Below, in pieces: positions 10,801 through 18,234 of a stretch of DNA of 64,000 bases. Below the pieces are notes generated by a model. That model was not told where the DNA came from and searched no databases. It saw only the letters and a program-made list of their open reading frames with translations. The translations under genes and the position numbers were made by a program. Numbering within the stretch: the stretch's first letter is position 1; every line of letters starts with the position of its first letter. The stretch comes from Lewinellaceae bacterium (GTDB lineage Bacteria > Bacteroidota > Bacteroidia > Chitinophagales > Saprospiraceae): the NCBI GenBank assembly GCA_020636135.1, contig JACJYK010000001.1, positions 3,334,501-3,398,500 of the forward strand, written 5' to 3'.

Positions 10801-12122
10801 ATCTTACTGGAACAGCCATCCAGTGATTTCTGCTGACTGGGCTTGCATTTTGCGACTGGTGGGGTAAGATCATACACGTCCAGGAGGAAAGAAGTCTTGG
10901 AAACCCGTTTACACTTGTCTTCGAGTACATACCAAACTTCATAATGTCCGGGCTCGACCCAGGCCTGGGCACCTGCCGGTGTCAGATCACCCTGCAATAT
11001 TTTAGTCGTGGTGTGGTAGTGATCATCATTGACCCGGAGGATCTCGTAATACGATTGTGCAAATGCAGCCGAACCTCCACCGCATGCGGATTTCAGTTCC
11101 GGCCATGGGAGGGACACGTTTGCCTTGCAGTCCGAAGTGCCGGTAGCTACGGTAATGTCCTTGGGTTTAACCAGTTGAGGTCCGTAATTGTCTTTGATGT
11201 AGATCCATTGGGTACAATGCCTTTCTTCGTGGGTGCACCAATCGTACACGGTCCATTCCCGGCGGATCTTATATCCATAGCCGCAATCGGCAATTACCAC
11301 ATCGCTATAATCCACAGCCAGGTGGCAAGCCCCGTCGGTATCCCACAGATAGGACAACTGTCCCTGTGAATTCCGGATCGCCGGCGGATCCACCAGTCCG
11401 GTGCTCTGTCGTGTCTCTTTATTTACGATGGGTTTGGGATGTGCATAACCATCCTTGTCAAATACAACGTAGGCAGGATCCTGCAACAAGTACTTATTGC
11501 CCACTTTGAGGTCACAAGCCAGGGTTTTATCACTGGGACAAACCAATGAGGAAAAATCCGGTCGCGTCAGGTAGACCATTTGGGTATCATCCCGGAAGTT
11601 GCCCCAGGGATCGGATATCCGCAGATAGCGTGAATACAGGCCTTCATAGGTGCTGCCGCAGGGATAATATTCCAGGTCATAGCCGCGTTGAGTCACAGCC
11701 AGAGTAAACCCACAGGCATCGTGCAGGTTGGATAAATTCGGATATGGGTCAAAACAGCTGATGGTCACGTCAGGTACGCGTGTCGTGGGCGGGTATTTAT
11801 CTTCTATTTTTACTTTACCGGTACAGCGGTTATTGGACGATGTATCAATAACGGCGTAGTTGAGGGTCTTGCCAATATAATCTTTGGTAACCATGTTACC
11901 CAGATTGCTCGAACCATACGTAAGCTCTACCGTGTAGAGGTAAAAGCAGGAAGGGTTACCGGTTAATAAATCGGCAGGTACGATGGTACGCTGGCAGGCA
12001 GAATCCAGCGAGATATTTACCAGGTCGTGGCAGGACAAGGTGCATCCCTGCGCTTGTGCATTGGTTATGCCGATCAGGCCTGACAAAAAGAAGGCAATGT
12101 AGATACGTATCATGGTTATCAT
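7824..12122 (-). CDS. Large secreted T9SS type A cargo protein
   Basis: A protein of 1432 residues with a signal peptide (ends near ITNAQA). It is rich in paired cysteines and repeated beta-sandwich segments of the HYR/Ig-like type, such as PPTTRVPDVTISC, DNYGPQLVKPKDITV and DTVAPVIACASDTFELC. Two internal copies share VYHVVLSVVDGGGNSASC / VYTIELMVEDAAGNQAMC. The C-terminus (about residues 1350-1432) is a T9SS sorting domain with LTLTPNPAYSQVMARVEAP, GLDGKVW and LPSGLYSVMV, which should route it across the outer membrane for surface attachment or release. An adhesive or structural role is likely. The start is the ATG at 12122 or the one at 12113. Confidence 0.88.
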   Translation of the reverse strand: MITMIRIYIAFFLSGLIGITNAQAQGCTLSCHDLVNISLDSACQRTIVPADLLTGNPSCFYLYTVELTYGSSNLGNMVTKDYIGKTLNYAVIDTSSNNRCTGKVKIEDKYPPTTRVPDVTISCFDPYPNLSNLHDACGFTLAVTQRGYDLEYYPCGSTYEGLYSRYLRISDPWGNFRDDTQMVYLTRPDFSSLVCPSDKTLACDLKVGNKYLLQDPAYVVFDKDGYAHPKPIVNKETRQSTGLVDPPAIRNSQGQLSYLWDTDGACHLAVDYSDVVIADCGYGYKIRREWTVYDWCTHEERHCTQWIYIKDNYGPQLVKPKDITVATGTSDCKANVSLPWPELKSACGGGSAAFAQSYYEILRVNDDHYHTTTKILQGDLTPAGAQAWVEPGHYEVWYVLEDKCKRVSKTSFLLDVYDLTPPVAKCKPSQQKSLDGCSSKIWAKDLNAGSSDNCCSVIHVAIALSDSVTYYREYWTNYLKSCLGSSLYKQKQSDYEALVEDWINLFVFDDYVDVQSCGNVKLELRAFPACGMTTKAQAGYPGSDHSWFCITAYPDYFCHYADHYLDEGHPRPGIVCNKSASTKAYIDFCNATMSSIYSRLGRDGVDSKTIDKMKSWQWVSAQQPYTGGYGSCTSTWTFTSQANWSLQGAPDATVFSDGTPGKGVLETAGLHIILTAEGNADALDCSEGTSSTFNTNYGYNQFKDFSGWQIDGYTTDIPTPAYCPSWLALDYYNGRTVQPASLFVDPQVTDGCSSIQLTSKTTTSNEGNNTVYTKTWTAKDGCSHTRTATQKVILQPRSDFEATFPADTLIGSMDSLSETVQIADDEEESLSIDHQDELFDANGTRYIVRKWIVRDLRFSGASVTGPDIIVDDRILASPDRMVPRNLKDNGDGIMEYLQLIELRSQDTVAPVIACASDTFELCVNPILCLTDTSLVLGEATDDQPATLQYHYEVWADTIMVSRQAGASLDLPLLAGVYHVVLSVVDGGGNSASCTAALIVTNCDPVGYSFKDSISLSLDSFGIATLVIDSLINGETIACDLSSEVSFSTDTLLQRIAFSCGDPAGQLLAVYTLVNGAVTDTAGVWVSIENKGEICQPCGPLTPCPDSIPPMLICASQEFRICTNPLVCLSDTSFLLGLGMDETTVAEHLHFHYRVLQQGDTLAEREGHLFDLPLLAGVYTIELMVEDAAGNQAMCRSELTIEDCCSSCSGLVVLCQDTVERAMTENKQAMVLLDDVDAGSFDDCGGELYRSFRRDTLMPYRVITCADSSNLNNGVLALIWYIGVSGEILDSCTTQVKVLDFGTYCAPQSEAPLTKTAMNRELMVYNDPVQLGKSIHGDVPEAQGLNRSSGTWQLTLTPNPAYSQVMARVEAPETGNTTLHIIGLDGKVWVTQEVQVVKGINQVVLSLAALPSGLYSVMVSSPEPKQIARLVKQ

Positions 12123-12425
12123 TCTATAGGACTCTGACGAAGATAGAGGAAAAAATGCCAGCTACACGAAAGACCAACGTGAGATAACATATTCAATTAT
12201 TATCTAATCTGTACCTAACTCACCACAAAACCCCTACACAATTAAAAAAAAACAATAGAAAACCATCCAATTTATGCCCAACCCGCACCGTTATTTATTT
12301 GGCAGGCGATAATTCACAGATCCTTGGGTTTCGGCTGAGTCAAAAATTGTGCAATATTATTTTGCCATCAATACACAAAACCATTTTGCCCCACCCTAAG
12401 GCGCTGGTAAACAAATAGTTACGTC
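12123..12425. other. AT-rich intergenic region
   Basis: Between the large T9SS gene and the CBM48-HhH gene. It contains several A-runs and short palindromic AT stretches but no coding potential and no recognisable RNA. The right-hand edge leads into the promoter described next. Confidence 0.5.
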
Positions 12426-12456
12426 TTGCTTTCTGCGCAAATAAAGTGTACCTTTG
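12426..12456 (+). promoter_or_regulatory. Bacteroidota-type promoter (TTG-N20-TACCTTTG)
   Basis: TTG at 12426-12428 is followed 20 bp later by TACCTTTG at 12449-12456, an exact match to the Bacteroidota housekeeping consensus (-33 TTG, -7 TAnnTTTG). It lies 50 bp upstream of the ATG at 12507 and should drive the CBM48-HhH gene strongly. Confidence 0.75.
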
Positions 12457-12506
12457 CGCGCGAAACGTGAAATCAAATTATTGACCGCTTTAAAATTTTG
12501 AAAACT

Positions 12507-13238
12507 ATGTTGAAGAAGCAATATCAAAAAACAAAAAAGGTAGCAAAAGTAACCTTTACGCTGCCGAAAGAAGCTGCTGCCGAAGCTAAAGAAGTTCGGG
12601 TAGTAGGTGAATTCAGTGACTGGAAATGGGAAAACAGCCCGTTGATGAAAGTTGCTGGTAAAGAATACCAAACGGTCATCGAACTGGCTCTTGGTCGCAA
12701 GTATGAATTCCGTTACATGCTGGATAACCTGAAATGGGAAAATGACTGGGCTGCCGATGACTATGTTCCATCACCTTATGCTGGTGTTTACAACTCGGTC
12801 GTAAACCTGGAAGTTGCAGTGGAAGCTGCTCCTGCCAAAGCAACCGTAAAAACTGCCACCAAGGGTAAAGCTACTGCGGCATCAAAAGCCGAAGAAGTAA
12901 AACCTAACGCAGCTCCGGCAAAAGCAAAGGCTGCACCGAAAAAAGCTGCTGCACCGAAAGCTGCTGCTAAAACGGTGGCTGTAAAAGAAGACCTGACGAA
13001 AATCGAAGGTGTTGGTCCGAAAATTGCAGACTTGTTAAAAGCAGCTGACATTACCTCTTATGCATCATTGGCAAAAGCCGATCTTAAAGTGCTGAAAGGT
13101 ATTCTGGACAAAGCTGGTTCACGCTATAAAATGCATGATCCCACCACCTGGCCAAAACAAGCCAGCCTGGCTGCTGCCGGAAAATGGGATGAACTGAAAA
13201 AATTACAGGATAGTCTGAAAGGCGGTAAGAAAGCCTAA
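12507..13238 (+). CDS. CBM48 glycogen-binding domain fused to helix-hairpin-helix domain
   Basis: A 243-residue soluble protein from the ATG at 12507. Residues about 10-100 form an AMPK/isoamylase-type CBM48 sandwich (VRVVGEFSDWKWENSPLMKV, YEFRYMLDNLKWENDWAAD). Residues about 105-160 are a low-complexity Ala/Lys/Pro linker. Residues about 163-240 are a helix-hairpin-helix module (LTKIEGVGPKIADLLKAA, HDPTTWPKQASLAAAGKWDE), the same type of tail found on some Bacteroidota ribosomal proteins. No signal peptide. The strong promoter upstream and clean terminator downstream make it a monocistronic and probably abundant protein. It may link carbohydrate or glycogen binding to nucleic acid or ribosome binding; the function is inference. 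Confidence 0.83.
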   Translation: MLKKQYQKTKKVAKVTFTLPKEAAAEAKEVRVVGEFSDWKWENSPLMKVAGKEYQTVIELALGRKYEFRYMLDNLKWENDWAADDYVPSPYAGVYNSVVNLEVAVEAAPAKATVKTATKGKATAASKAEEVKPNAAPAKAKAAPKKAAAPKAAAKTVAVKEDLTKIEGVGPKIADLLKAADITSYASLAKADLKVLKGILDKAGSRYKMHDPTTWPKQASLAAAGKWDELKKLQDSLKGGKKA

Positions 13239-13270
13239 GGAGCTGTCCTCCAAGAACATACCTTAAACAA

Positions 13271-13306
13271 AAAAGGAGTAGACCCGTTGGTTTACTCCTT
13301 TTTTTG
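13271..13306 (+). terminator. Rho-independent terminator after the CBM48-HhH gene
   Basis: The stem GGAGTAGACC (13275-13284) pairs with GGTTTACTCC (13289-13298) across loop CGTT with one G-T wobble. It is extended by AAAA/TTTT and followed by a T-run. It begins 32 nt after the stop codon. Confidence 0.85.
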
Positions 13307-13405
13307 TTTACTTGTTTCTTGGGATGACTTATCTCTTAAGCAGCTGATAAATCCTGTGATCTATACTGTCGTTGGGATAAGGCGATCCACATATCTCAGC
13401 TAAAA

Positions 13406-13489
13406 TGCCGCAGGTGGGAGTCGAACCCACACATCCTTGCGAATACACGCCCCTGAAACGTGCGCGTCTACCAATTCCGCCACTGCGGC
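13406..13489 (-). tRNA. tRNA-Leu (anticodon CAG)
   Basis: A complete cloverleaf on the minus strand. The acceptor GCCGCAG pairs with CTGCGGC with discriminator A, the D-arm region is TGGCGGAATTGGTAGACG, and the anticodon stem CACGT/GCGTG carries loop TTCAGGG, giving anticodon CAG. A long variable arm is typical of class II tRNA-Leu, and the T-arm contains GGTTCGACTCC. The 3' CCA is not encoded. Confidence 0.96.
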
Positions 13490-13677
13490 CTAAGATTGGA
13501 AAAAAAGAACGATTCGTCTCTGAGACTGATTTATACAAGTGAGAACAAAAATATCAAATTATTCATTCTCTCCCACTCGATGTATAGATTTTTTTCTCAA
13601 TTGTATGGGTAAAACACCATGGCTACCTGAGGGTTATAACATTTGTGTTAAACCACTGATGTTTTATCTTTTGGCCC

Positions 13678-14064
13678 TTAATGTTTTCCATAAAGGGTAA
13701 CGGTGGCTCTTCGTCCATCCGGGTTGGAAGACTTATAATAAAATACTACCCGGCGAATGACCCGGTTTGTCCCTCTTAAGTCCAAAACCCTGGTTTCACC
13801 CCCGGCCGGGATATTTTCTCTTACATTCAGCTCTTCCGGACGGCCTTTCCGGTAATGTACCACAATGTGGTCAACTTCAACCGGACCATCTTCAACCATT
13901 AGTTTAAGTGATTGGAAGGTACCCTCACGGGCGGTCACTACGATTTCGTCATAATCTTGCTTAAAGGTAACCTTGCGTGTTCCGAGTTTATCCCAGTTTC
14001 CTGGCTGTGCATAAGCGATCGAAGCTATTGCCAACAAACTGAAAATCATAGCCAACGTTTTCAT
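13678..14064 (-). CDS. Small secreted beta-sandwich protein (DUF2541-like)
   Basis: A 128-residue exported protein with a signal peptide ending near residue 19 (IAYAQ). The mature part shows the pattern of the DUF2541-like family: LGTRKVTFKQDYDEIVVTA, then FQSLKLMVEDGPVEVDHIVV, IPAGGETRVLDLRGTNR and IRRVVFYYKS, ending in ATVTLYGKH. The family is widespread in Proteobacteria and Bacteroidota, and its function is unknown. No operon partner. Confidence 0.75.
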   Translation of the reverse strand: MKTLAMIFSLLAIASIAYAQPGNWDKLGTRKVTFKQDYDEIVVTAREGTFQSLKLMVEDGPVEVDHIVVHYRKGRPEELNVRENIPAGGETRVLDLRGTNRVIRRVVFYYKSSNPDGRRATVTLYGKH

Positions 14065-14200
14065 GGTATTTCTTTTTTGAATTGATTAATCGTTTCCGCC
14101 GGAGGATCTGCCGATACCAGGCCGCGGAATTACATCCAAATAGATACCAAAAATAATCGAAGGTTTAATGTTAACTGAAAAGAATTACCAGGTCGTGGGT

Positions 14201-14650
14201 TCAGAGCAGTTTGATTTCATTCAGGCTGGTAATGTATACCTGCAGGTATTGTGGCAGTCGCTCCAGGACCGTGTCAATGTACCAATCCCGCGTGGCGCCC
14301 TCCCGGTTAAGACGGATAAAATAACCACCCTGGTCGTGGGCATCGGGCATACCTATACGGTCTGATTCGGTGAGCAGCCTGGCTGGGAATTGTTCCCAGA
14401 TCTGCAAGGCCTTCTGATAGGAAGAATCCGGTAATGGGTTTTCCGAAAATGCCAGGTTCTCTGCATCCAGCCGGCTCATAGCATCGATATACAGCTTACC
14501 ATCTTCCAGCTTGTAAAGGGTCACACATTCACTGGCACAGAATCCATGGTAAATGCCGAAAATGAAATACTCCCCTTTGCCCAGGGACATTTCATCCTTA
14601 GAACAAGCCAATCCGGCCATAAGGAATAGGAAACACAAGATCCGGTTCAT
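14201..14650 (-). CDS. Uncharacterised lipoprotein
   Basis: A 149-residue predicted lipoprotein whose lipobox GLAC places the lipidated cysteine at residue 16. The mature domain is mixed alpha/beta. It contains a CASEC pair (about residues 39-43) and ends in a hydrophobic strand. No family recognised. It lies upstream of tRNA-Leu(CAA) on the opposite strand. Confidence 0.65.
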   Translation of the reverse strand: MNRILCFLFLMAGLACSKDEMSLGKGEYFIFGIYHGFCASECVTLYKLEDGKLYIDAMSRLDAENLAFSENPLPDSSYQKALQIWEQFPARLLTESDRIGMPDAHDQGGYFIRLNREGATRDWYIDTVLERLPQYLQVYITSLNEIKLL

Positions 14651-14829
14651 AAATGCTATACCTTAATATAAGTGATCGATGATTCTTATAGTATAACGGC
14701 ATAGTGATACCGGAAGGTTGGTTTGGGGTTTGATTTCTATTCTAAAACGCAAAGAACAAAAGATCACCTTACTGTTACAAATTCAGAAAAAACCCTAAAT
14801 TTGTCGTCCCTAAACGGGCTCCACCATTT

Positions 14830-14916
<87 letters not shown>

Positions 14917-14927
14917 CTTAGCATTAA

Positions 14928-14987
14928 CGTAAGTGATTGATCTTGTGATAGTTGGATAATTATTGTCTTAATTATCAGTCACTTACG
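14928..14987. repeat. Nested inverted repeat just downstream of tRNA-Leu(CAA)
   Basis: The outer arms CGTAAGTGATTGAT (14928-14941) and ATCAGTCACTTACG (14974-14987) pair at 13 of 14 positions. Inside them GATAATTA (about 14955-14962) pairs with TAATTATC (about 14969-14976). It starts 15 nt after the tRNA. It could act as a processing or termination structure, or be a remnant recombinase binding site at the edge of the island. Confidence 0.6.
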
Positions 14988-15072
14988 TTTGCTTTTTTAT
15001 GTATACATGCATCAGTTGGTATCGTTTTAAATAGCTAATAATCGGAGTGCTATAGCCCCTCATACGCCCCTC

Positions 15073-15192
15073 ATGGCAATCAGGATAGAATATAGAAAGA
15101 CAAAAGCAGGCAATATCTCGCCAAGGCTGGTTTTTGAATTAATGAGATTACCAAAACATCGACATACACATCTATCCAGGCTTTGTGAGTAA
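15073..15192 (+). other. Short open frame, possible remnant of an island gene
   Basis: An ATG opens a 39-codon frame (MAIRIEYRKTKAGNIS at the start) with a basic N-terminus, 160 nt after the tRNA where an integrase gene would be expected. It is too short and too generic to assign; tyrosine recombinases of this phylum often begin with a similar basic arm-binding segment, but I do not claim homology. The surrounding 15193-15416 shows no gene. Confidence 0.2.
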
Positions 15193-15416
15193 AAAGTCGA
15201 AAATTTCTACTTGCGAACAGATCAAACCTGAAACAAGAGTATCAGAAAATTATGCACCCGGGTTTGATGCTCTACTGCTTCCAAACGTATTACAATTGCA
15301 TCAAGGCTTGATAAAGCATTGTCTGTGAATAAGAGCCTTAGTCTGATATCTTTCTAAGGTTTAGCGGTAAAGCTTATGTTGATAAGTACAGTGAACAATT
15401 GCAAGGTGAAAAGAAT

Positions 15417-15647
15417 CTATTTTAGGAAGTTTGTCAAGTCTTTCATTTCTAATCCCATTGTTCTAAGATTTGTAGAAATGATTTTTACTGGTATATCTTT
15501 TGAATGGCAAGAAAACATAACGGGTCGCTTAAATGGACGCTCTAGTCTATTCCATTTCTCATGTCCACCCTTGGTGGATACAAAATCAAGGCCATGAAAC
15601 TTTAAAAAATCTCTCCACCTCTTCAGAGGTATTGGGCCAATTGACAT
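15417..15647 (-). CDS. hicA: HicA-family mRNA interferase toxin
   Basis: A 76-residue basic protein with the double-stranded-RNA-binding-like fold of HicA/YcfA. The conserved GGHEKW segment holds the catalytic histidine (about residue 29), followed by a strand pair PVMFSCHSKDIPVK and the closing LRTMGLEMKDL helix. HicA cleaves mRNA when freed from HicB. It follows hicB by 9 nt, so the two form one operon with the antitoxin first, an order seen in a subset of hic loci. Start codon ATG at 15647. Toxin activity is inferred from the family. Confidence 0.82.
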   Translation of the reverse strand: MSIGPIPLKRWRDFLKFHGLDFVSTKGGHEKWNRLERPFKRPVMFSCHSKDIPVKIISTNLRTMGLEMKDLTNFLK

Positions 15648-15656
15648 TTATTAAAA

Positions 15657-15971
15657 TTAGTAGGCGACCGCTAACTGACGGGCTTCAGTCAAGCGTTCAG
15701 ATTTTGAAACCAATTTGGGTGATGGTCTCCGATTCCTTGGAGCAGCAAGTGTATCACTAAACTTCCAACCTAAATCTGTCATCACTTCTCTGAAAGTCCC
15801 TCGTTCGATAATGTCCTCAAAAAACATATCTAAAAGAACTTCAAAATTAGATTTAGCTTGCTCCTTGGTGTCCCCAAAATCTACCAAATCAAGGCTTGGA
15901 CACTCTGCATAAAACAGATTGTCTTCTTCATCCTGGTAAATGAAAACTTCAAAAGTGGCGGTATAAACCAT
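15657..15971 (-). CDS. hicB: HicB-family antitoxin
   Basis: A 104-residue protein with the partial RNase H-like HicB fold: an N-terminal strand TATFEVFIYQDEEDNLFYAECPSL, then GDTKEQAKSNFEVLLDMFFEDII, the helix typical of HicB. The C-terminus is basic (PRNRRPSPKLVSKSE) and could bind DNA or fold onto HicA; no clear ribbon-helix-helix or HTH is visible. It is cotranscribed with the HicA gene directly downstream and lies inside the tRNA-bounded island. Confidence 0.82.
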   Translation of the reverse strand: MVYTATFEVFIYQDEEDNLFYAECPSLDLVDFGDTKEQAKSNFEVLLDMFFEDIIERGTFREVMTDLGWKFSDTLAAPRNRRPSPKLVSKSERLTEARQLAVAY

Positions 15972-16317
15972 CTATGCTTACAGCTAGTTAACACTAATAT
16001 ACACCATATAACGTAACCACACAGCAATTTAATTCCCCCCACACTATTTACAACTTCTGCACAAACCACTCTAATTCTTCCACCCGTTCTAATCTCCAGC
16101 ACAATGTTACGGTCATTACTTCAGGATAATCGGATCGTGCATTAGGCTTCGATATGTCCCCGGAATGTTTGCAGCATCTCATCGCGATGAGAATTATCTC
16201 CCCGGCTGTAAGTAGCAATTCCAAGCGCTCAATGTCTAACAGCATTTTTAAGCCCTAACTCAATGGGATCTCGACCACCATAGTCCTGTAGAAGTTTATC
16301 CTGAGTGAAGCGAAGGA
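15972..16317. other. Gene-poor stretch at the distal end of the putative island
   Basis: There is no convincing gene. A 65-codon minus-strand frame (16048-16245) exists but has no recognisable domain and atypical composition. The 3' end contains the sequence CCTGAGTGAAGCGAAGG, of a kind dispersed in many bacterial intergenic regions. Confidence 0.4.
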
Positions 16318-16332
16318 AGTCCCAACTTCGGT
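16318..16332 (+). repeat. Partial copy of the tRNA-Leu 3' end (candidate attachment site)
   Basis: AGTCCCAACTTCGGT matches the tRNA-Leu(CAA) 3' segment at 14898-14912 at 14 of 15 positions and in the same orientation. A direct repeat of a tRNA 3' end about 1.4 kb away is the usual mark of a site-specific integration event. Confidence 0.6.
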
Positions 16333-16400
16333 GCCTGAAAAGGCTTTCCAAACAGTACATTCGTAGAGCGTTTTATCACAACTCTATTAATCGTTCAGGA

Positions 16401-16703
16401 ATGAAGATGGATTTGCAGCAATTTCGTAGGTTGCTTCAATCGGACCACCCACCTCAGCGCATGAATCCGCACCTGCTGGCCATGTGGTATGCCGGAAAGC
16501 GTGACTGGGGACAGGCACATAACATCGCGCAGGATTTGCATGATATGGGAGGATCCTGGATTCATGCTTACCTCCACCGCTGGGAAGGAGATGAATGGAA
16601 TGCCGGCTATTGGTATCGGAAGGCAGGAAAGCCCTACCCTGAAATTACATTGGACCAGGAATGGGAAGAAATAGTAACAGAAAGGTTGAAGGTTGAAGGT
16701 TGA
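16401..16703 (+). CDS. Conserved hypothetical protein
   Basis: A 100-residue soluble protein starting at the ATG at 16401; upstream in-frame codons run into the island edge and are not typical. It is rich in Trp, His and Tyr, with LLAMWYAGKRDWGQAHNIAQ and GSWIHAYLHRWEGDEWNAG followed by YWYRKAGKPYPE. I have a sense of similar short proteins in Bacteroidota and Proteobacteria but know no function. The last codons (KVEG and the stop) are encoded by a GGTTGAA heptad array, so the natural C-terminus may have been altered by repeat expansion. Confidence 0.68.
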   Translation: MKMDLQQFRRLLQSDHPPQRMNPHLLAMWYAGKRDWGQAHNIAQDLHDMGGSWIHAYLHRWEGDEWNAGYWYRKAGKPYPEITLDQEWEEIVTERLKVEG

Positions 16704-16704
16704 A
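16684..16704 (+). repeat. GGTTGAA heptad triplication over a stop codon
   Basis: Three perfect copies of GGTTGAA (16684-16690, 16691-16697, 16698-16704). The stop codon of the preceding gene (16701-16703) lies in the third unit. The unit length matches the 7-bp arrays elsewhere in the window. Confidence 0.8.
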
Positions 16705-16757
16705 ATTTGTCCCAAGTACAGCCGGGTGCATGATTTTACCTTAGACCTCTCGATTAA

Positions 16758-18098
16758 TTATTTATGGAACAGCCGTAACAGGTCTAAGCCATTGGCGTAC
16801 AATACCAATCCGATGATCAGCACAAAGCCGGCAATCGTGGCGTATTCCATGAATTTATCGCTGGGCTTACGGCCGGAAACGACCTCATACAACAGGAATA
16901 ACACATGACCACCATCCAGGGCAGGGATCGGTAACAGGTTCATAAAGCCCAGGATCAGAGACAATATTGCAGTGACCCGCCAGAACGACTCCCAATGCCA
17001 CTCGGTCGGAAATAAACTGGCTATAGTACCAAAACCGCCCAGACTTTCCGAAGCTTTGATCTTACCCCGGAACATTTGTCCGAATGCCTTCAACTGATCG
17101 GAAAGAAATCCAATCCCGGCGGTAACTCCTTTCGGTAACGCTTCAACCAATGAATACCGGTTGGTCTCCAGGGTGAAAAGTTCACTGGGAGGTGTCGGAT
17201 ATACCCCGATCTTTCCTTCGTCATTGGTTACGAGTGTTACCTGACGGGGTGTCCCCTGACGTTCCAGCCCTATAGTGACTGTCTGGTTAGGTCCCACTTG
17301 CTTGATCTTGTCGTAAAACGAATCAAAAAAAGGTGTAGGATCCCCATTCAGGGAAACGATTTTATCCTGGGGTTTAAGGTCTGCTTTTTCAGCCGGATAG
17401 CCTTTTTCAATACTGCCAACCAGGTATGGAATGCGCGGTTCAAAAAGAACAGCACCTTTATTTTTATTGCTCGATAATACCGAAACAAACCGAGGATCTA
17501 TATCGATGGTGACATCCTGACCGTCGCGGTTGACCACCATTTGGCGGGCATTGTCGATGACTATAGCCCGGATCAGGTCACGGTCAGAGAAGCGTTCTAC
17601 CGGTTCTCCGCTGATGGAGACCAGCTTGTCTCCATTCCGTAAACCCATATCATACGCCAGGGAGTCCACATGGATACCATACTGAACCTGACCATTGGGC
17701 AGGTATTTTTCACCCCACACCCAGAAGATCATTCCGAAGATCAGAAACCCGAGGATAAAGTTGACCGTGACTCCGCCCAGCATGATGATCAGACGTTGCC
17801 AGGCTGGCTTGGAGCGGAACTCCCAGGGTTGAGCGGGCTGCTTCATCTGCTCGGTATCCATACTTTCGTCGATCATACCGGAGATCTTCACATAACCACC
17901 CAGGGGTAACCAGCCGATTCCGTATTCGGTTTCACCCTTCCTTGTCTTCCAAAGTGAAAACCAGGGATCAAAGAACAGATAAAATTTCTCTACGCGTGTC
18001 TTAAACCATTTCGCGGGGAAAAAATGCCCCATTTCATGTAAGATGACTAGTATGCTAAGACTGAGAATTAACTGGAGTACAATGATCAATATCCCCAT
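16758..18098 (-). CDS. rseP: RIP metalloprotease RseP (site-2 protease, M50)
   Basis: Intramembrane zinc protease that cuts membrane-anchored anti-sigma factors and signal-peptide remnants. At 446 residues it has the family length. The HExxH motif HEMGH is at residues 21-25 in the first transmembrane helix. Two PDZ-like domains fill about residues 130-310 (LRNGDKLVSISGEPVERFSDR; KADLKPQDKIVSLNGDPT). The C-terminal helices include the third zinc-ligand segment NLLPIPALDGGH. It is divergent from rsmE with a shared intergenic region holding its promoter. ECF sigma/anti-sigma genes at 58.5-59.8 kb are possible clients, but that link is inference. Confidence 0.95.
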   Translation of the reverse strand: MGILIIVLQLILSLSILVILHEMGHFFPAKWFKTRVEKFYLFFDPWFSLWKTRKGETEYGIGWLPLGGYVKISGMIDESMDTEQMKQPAQPWEFRSKPAWQRLIIMLGGVTVNFILGFLIFGMIFWVWGEKYLPNGQVQYGIHVDSLAYDMGLRNGDKLVSISGEPVERFSDRDLIRAIVIDNARQMVVNRDGQDVTIDIDPRFVSVLSSNKNKGAVLFEPRIPYLVGSIEKGYPAEKADLKPQDKIVSLNGDPTPFFDSFYDKIKQVGPNQTVTIGLERQGTPRQVTLVTNDEGKIGVYPTPPSELFTLETNRYSLVEALPKGVTAGIGFLSDQLKAFGQMFRGKIKASESLGGFGTIASLFPTEWHWESFWRVTAILSLILGFMNLLPIPALDGGHVLFLLYEVVSGRKPSDKFMEYATIAGFVLIIGLVLYANGLDLLRLFHK

Positions 18099-18169
18099 TC
18101 GAGTCGTTGTTCTGTTTTAACACTTGGAATAAACGAAGTAAGTAGAACCAAAGTTTTACTTTTAGTCCG

Positions 18170-18177
18170 CAAAGGTA
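18170..18177 (-). promoter_or_regulatory. Candidate -7 box for rseP (TACCTTTG)
   Basis: The minus strand reads TACCTTTG, an exact TAnnTTTG match, 71 bp upstream of the rseP start. No well-spaced TTG -33 element was found. Confidence 0.5.
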
Positions 18178-18234
18178 CATTTATTAGGCAAATTTGCGTC
18201 TGCCATCTACAAACGGACAAATTCGGCGGCCTGC

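Noticed and set aside
16048..16245. A 65-codon minus-strand frame between hicB and the attachment-site copy.
   Set aside because: No domain, odd composition and no supporting context; kept only as part of the island description.
16285..16317. Dispersed sequence CCTGAGTGAAGCGAAGG near the island edge, and CCTGAGCTTGTCCGAAAAG at 53166.
   Set aside because: Both are of a type commonly scattered in bacterial intergenic DNA; they give no specific support for the island or the heptad arrays.
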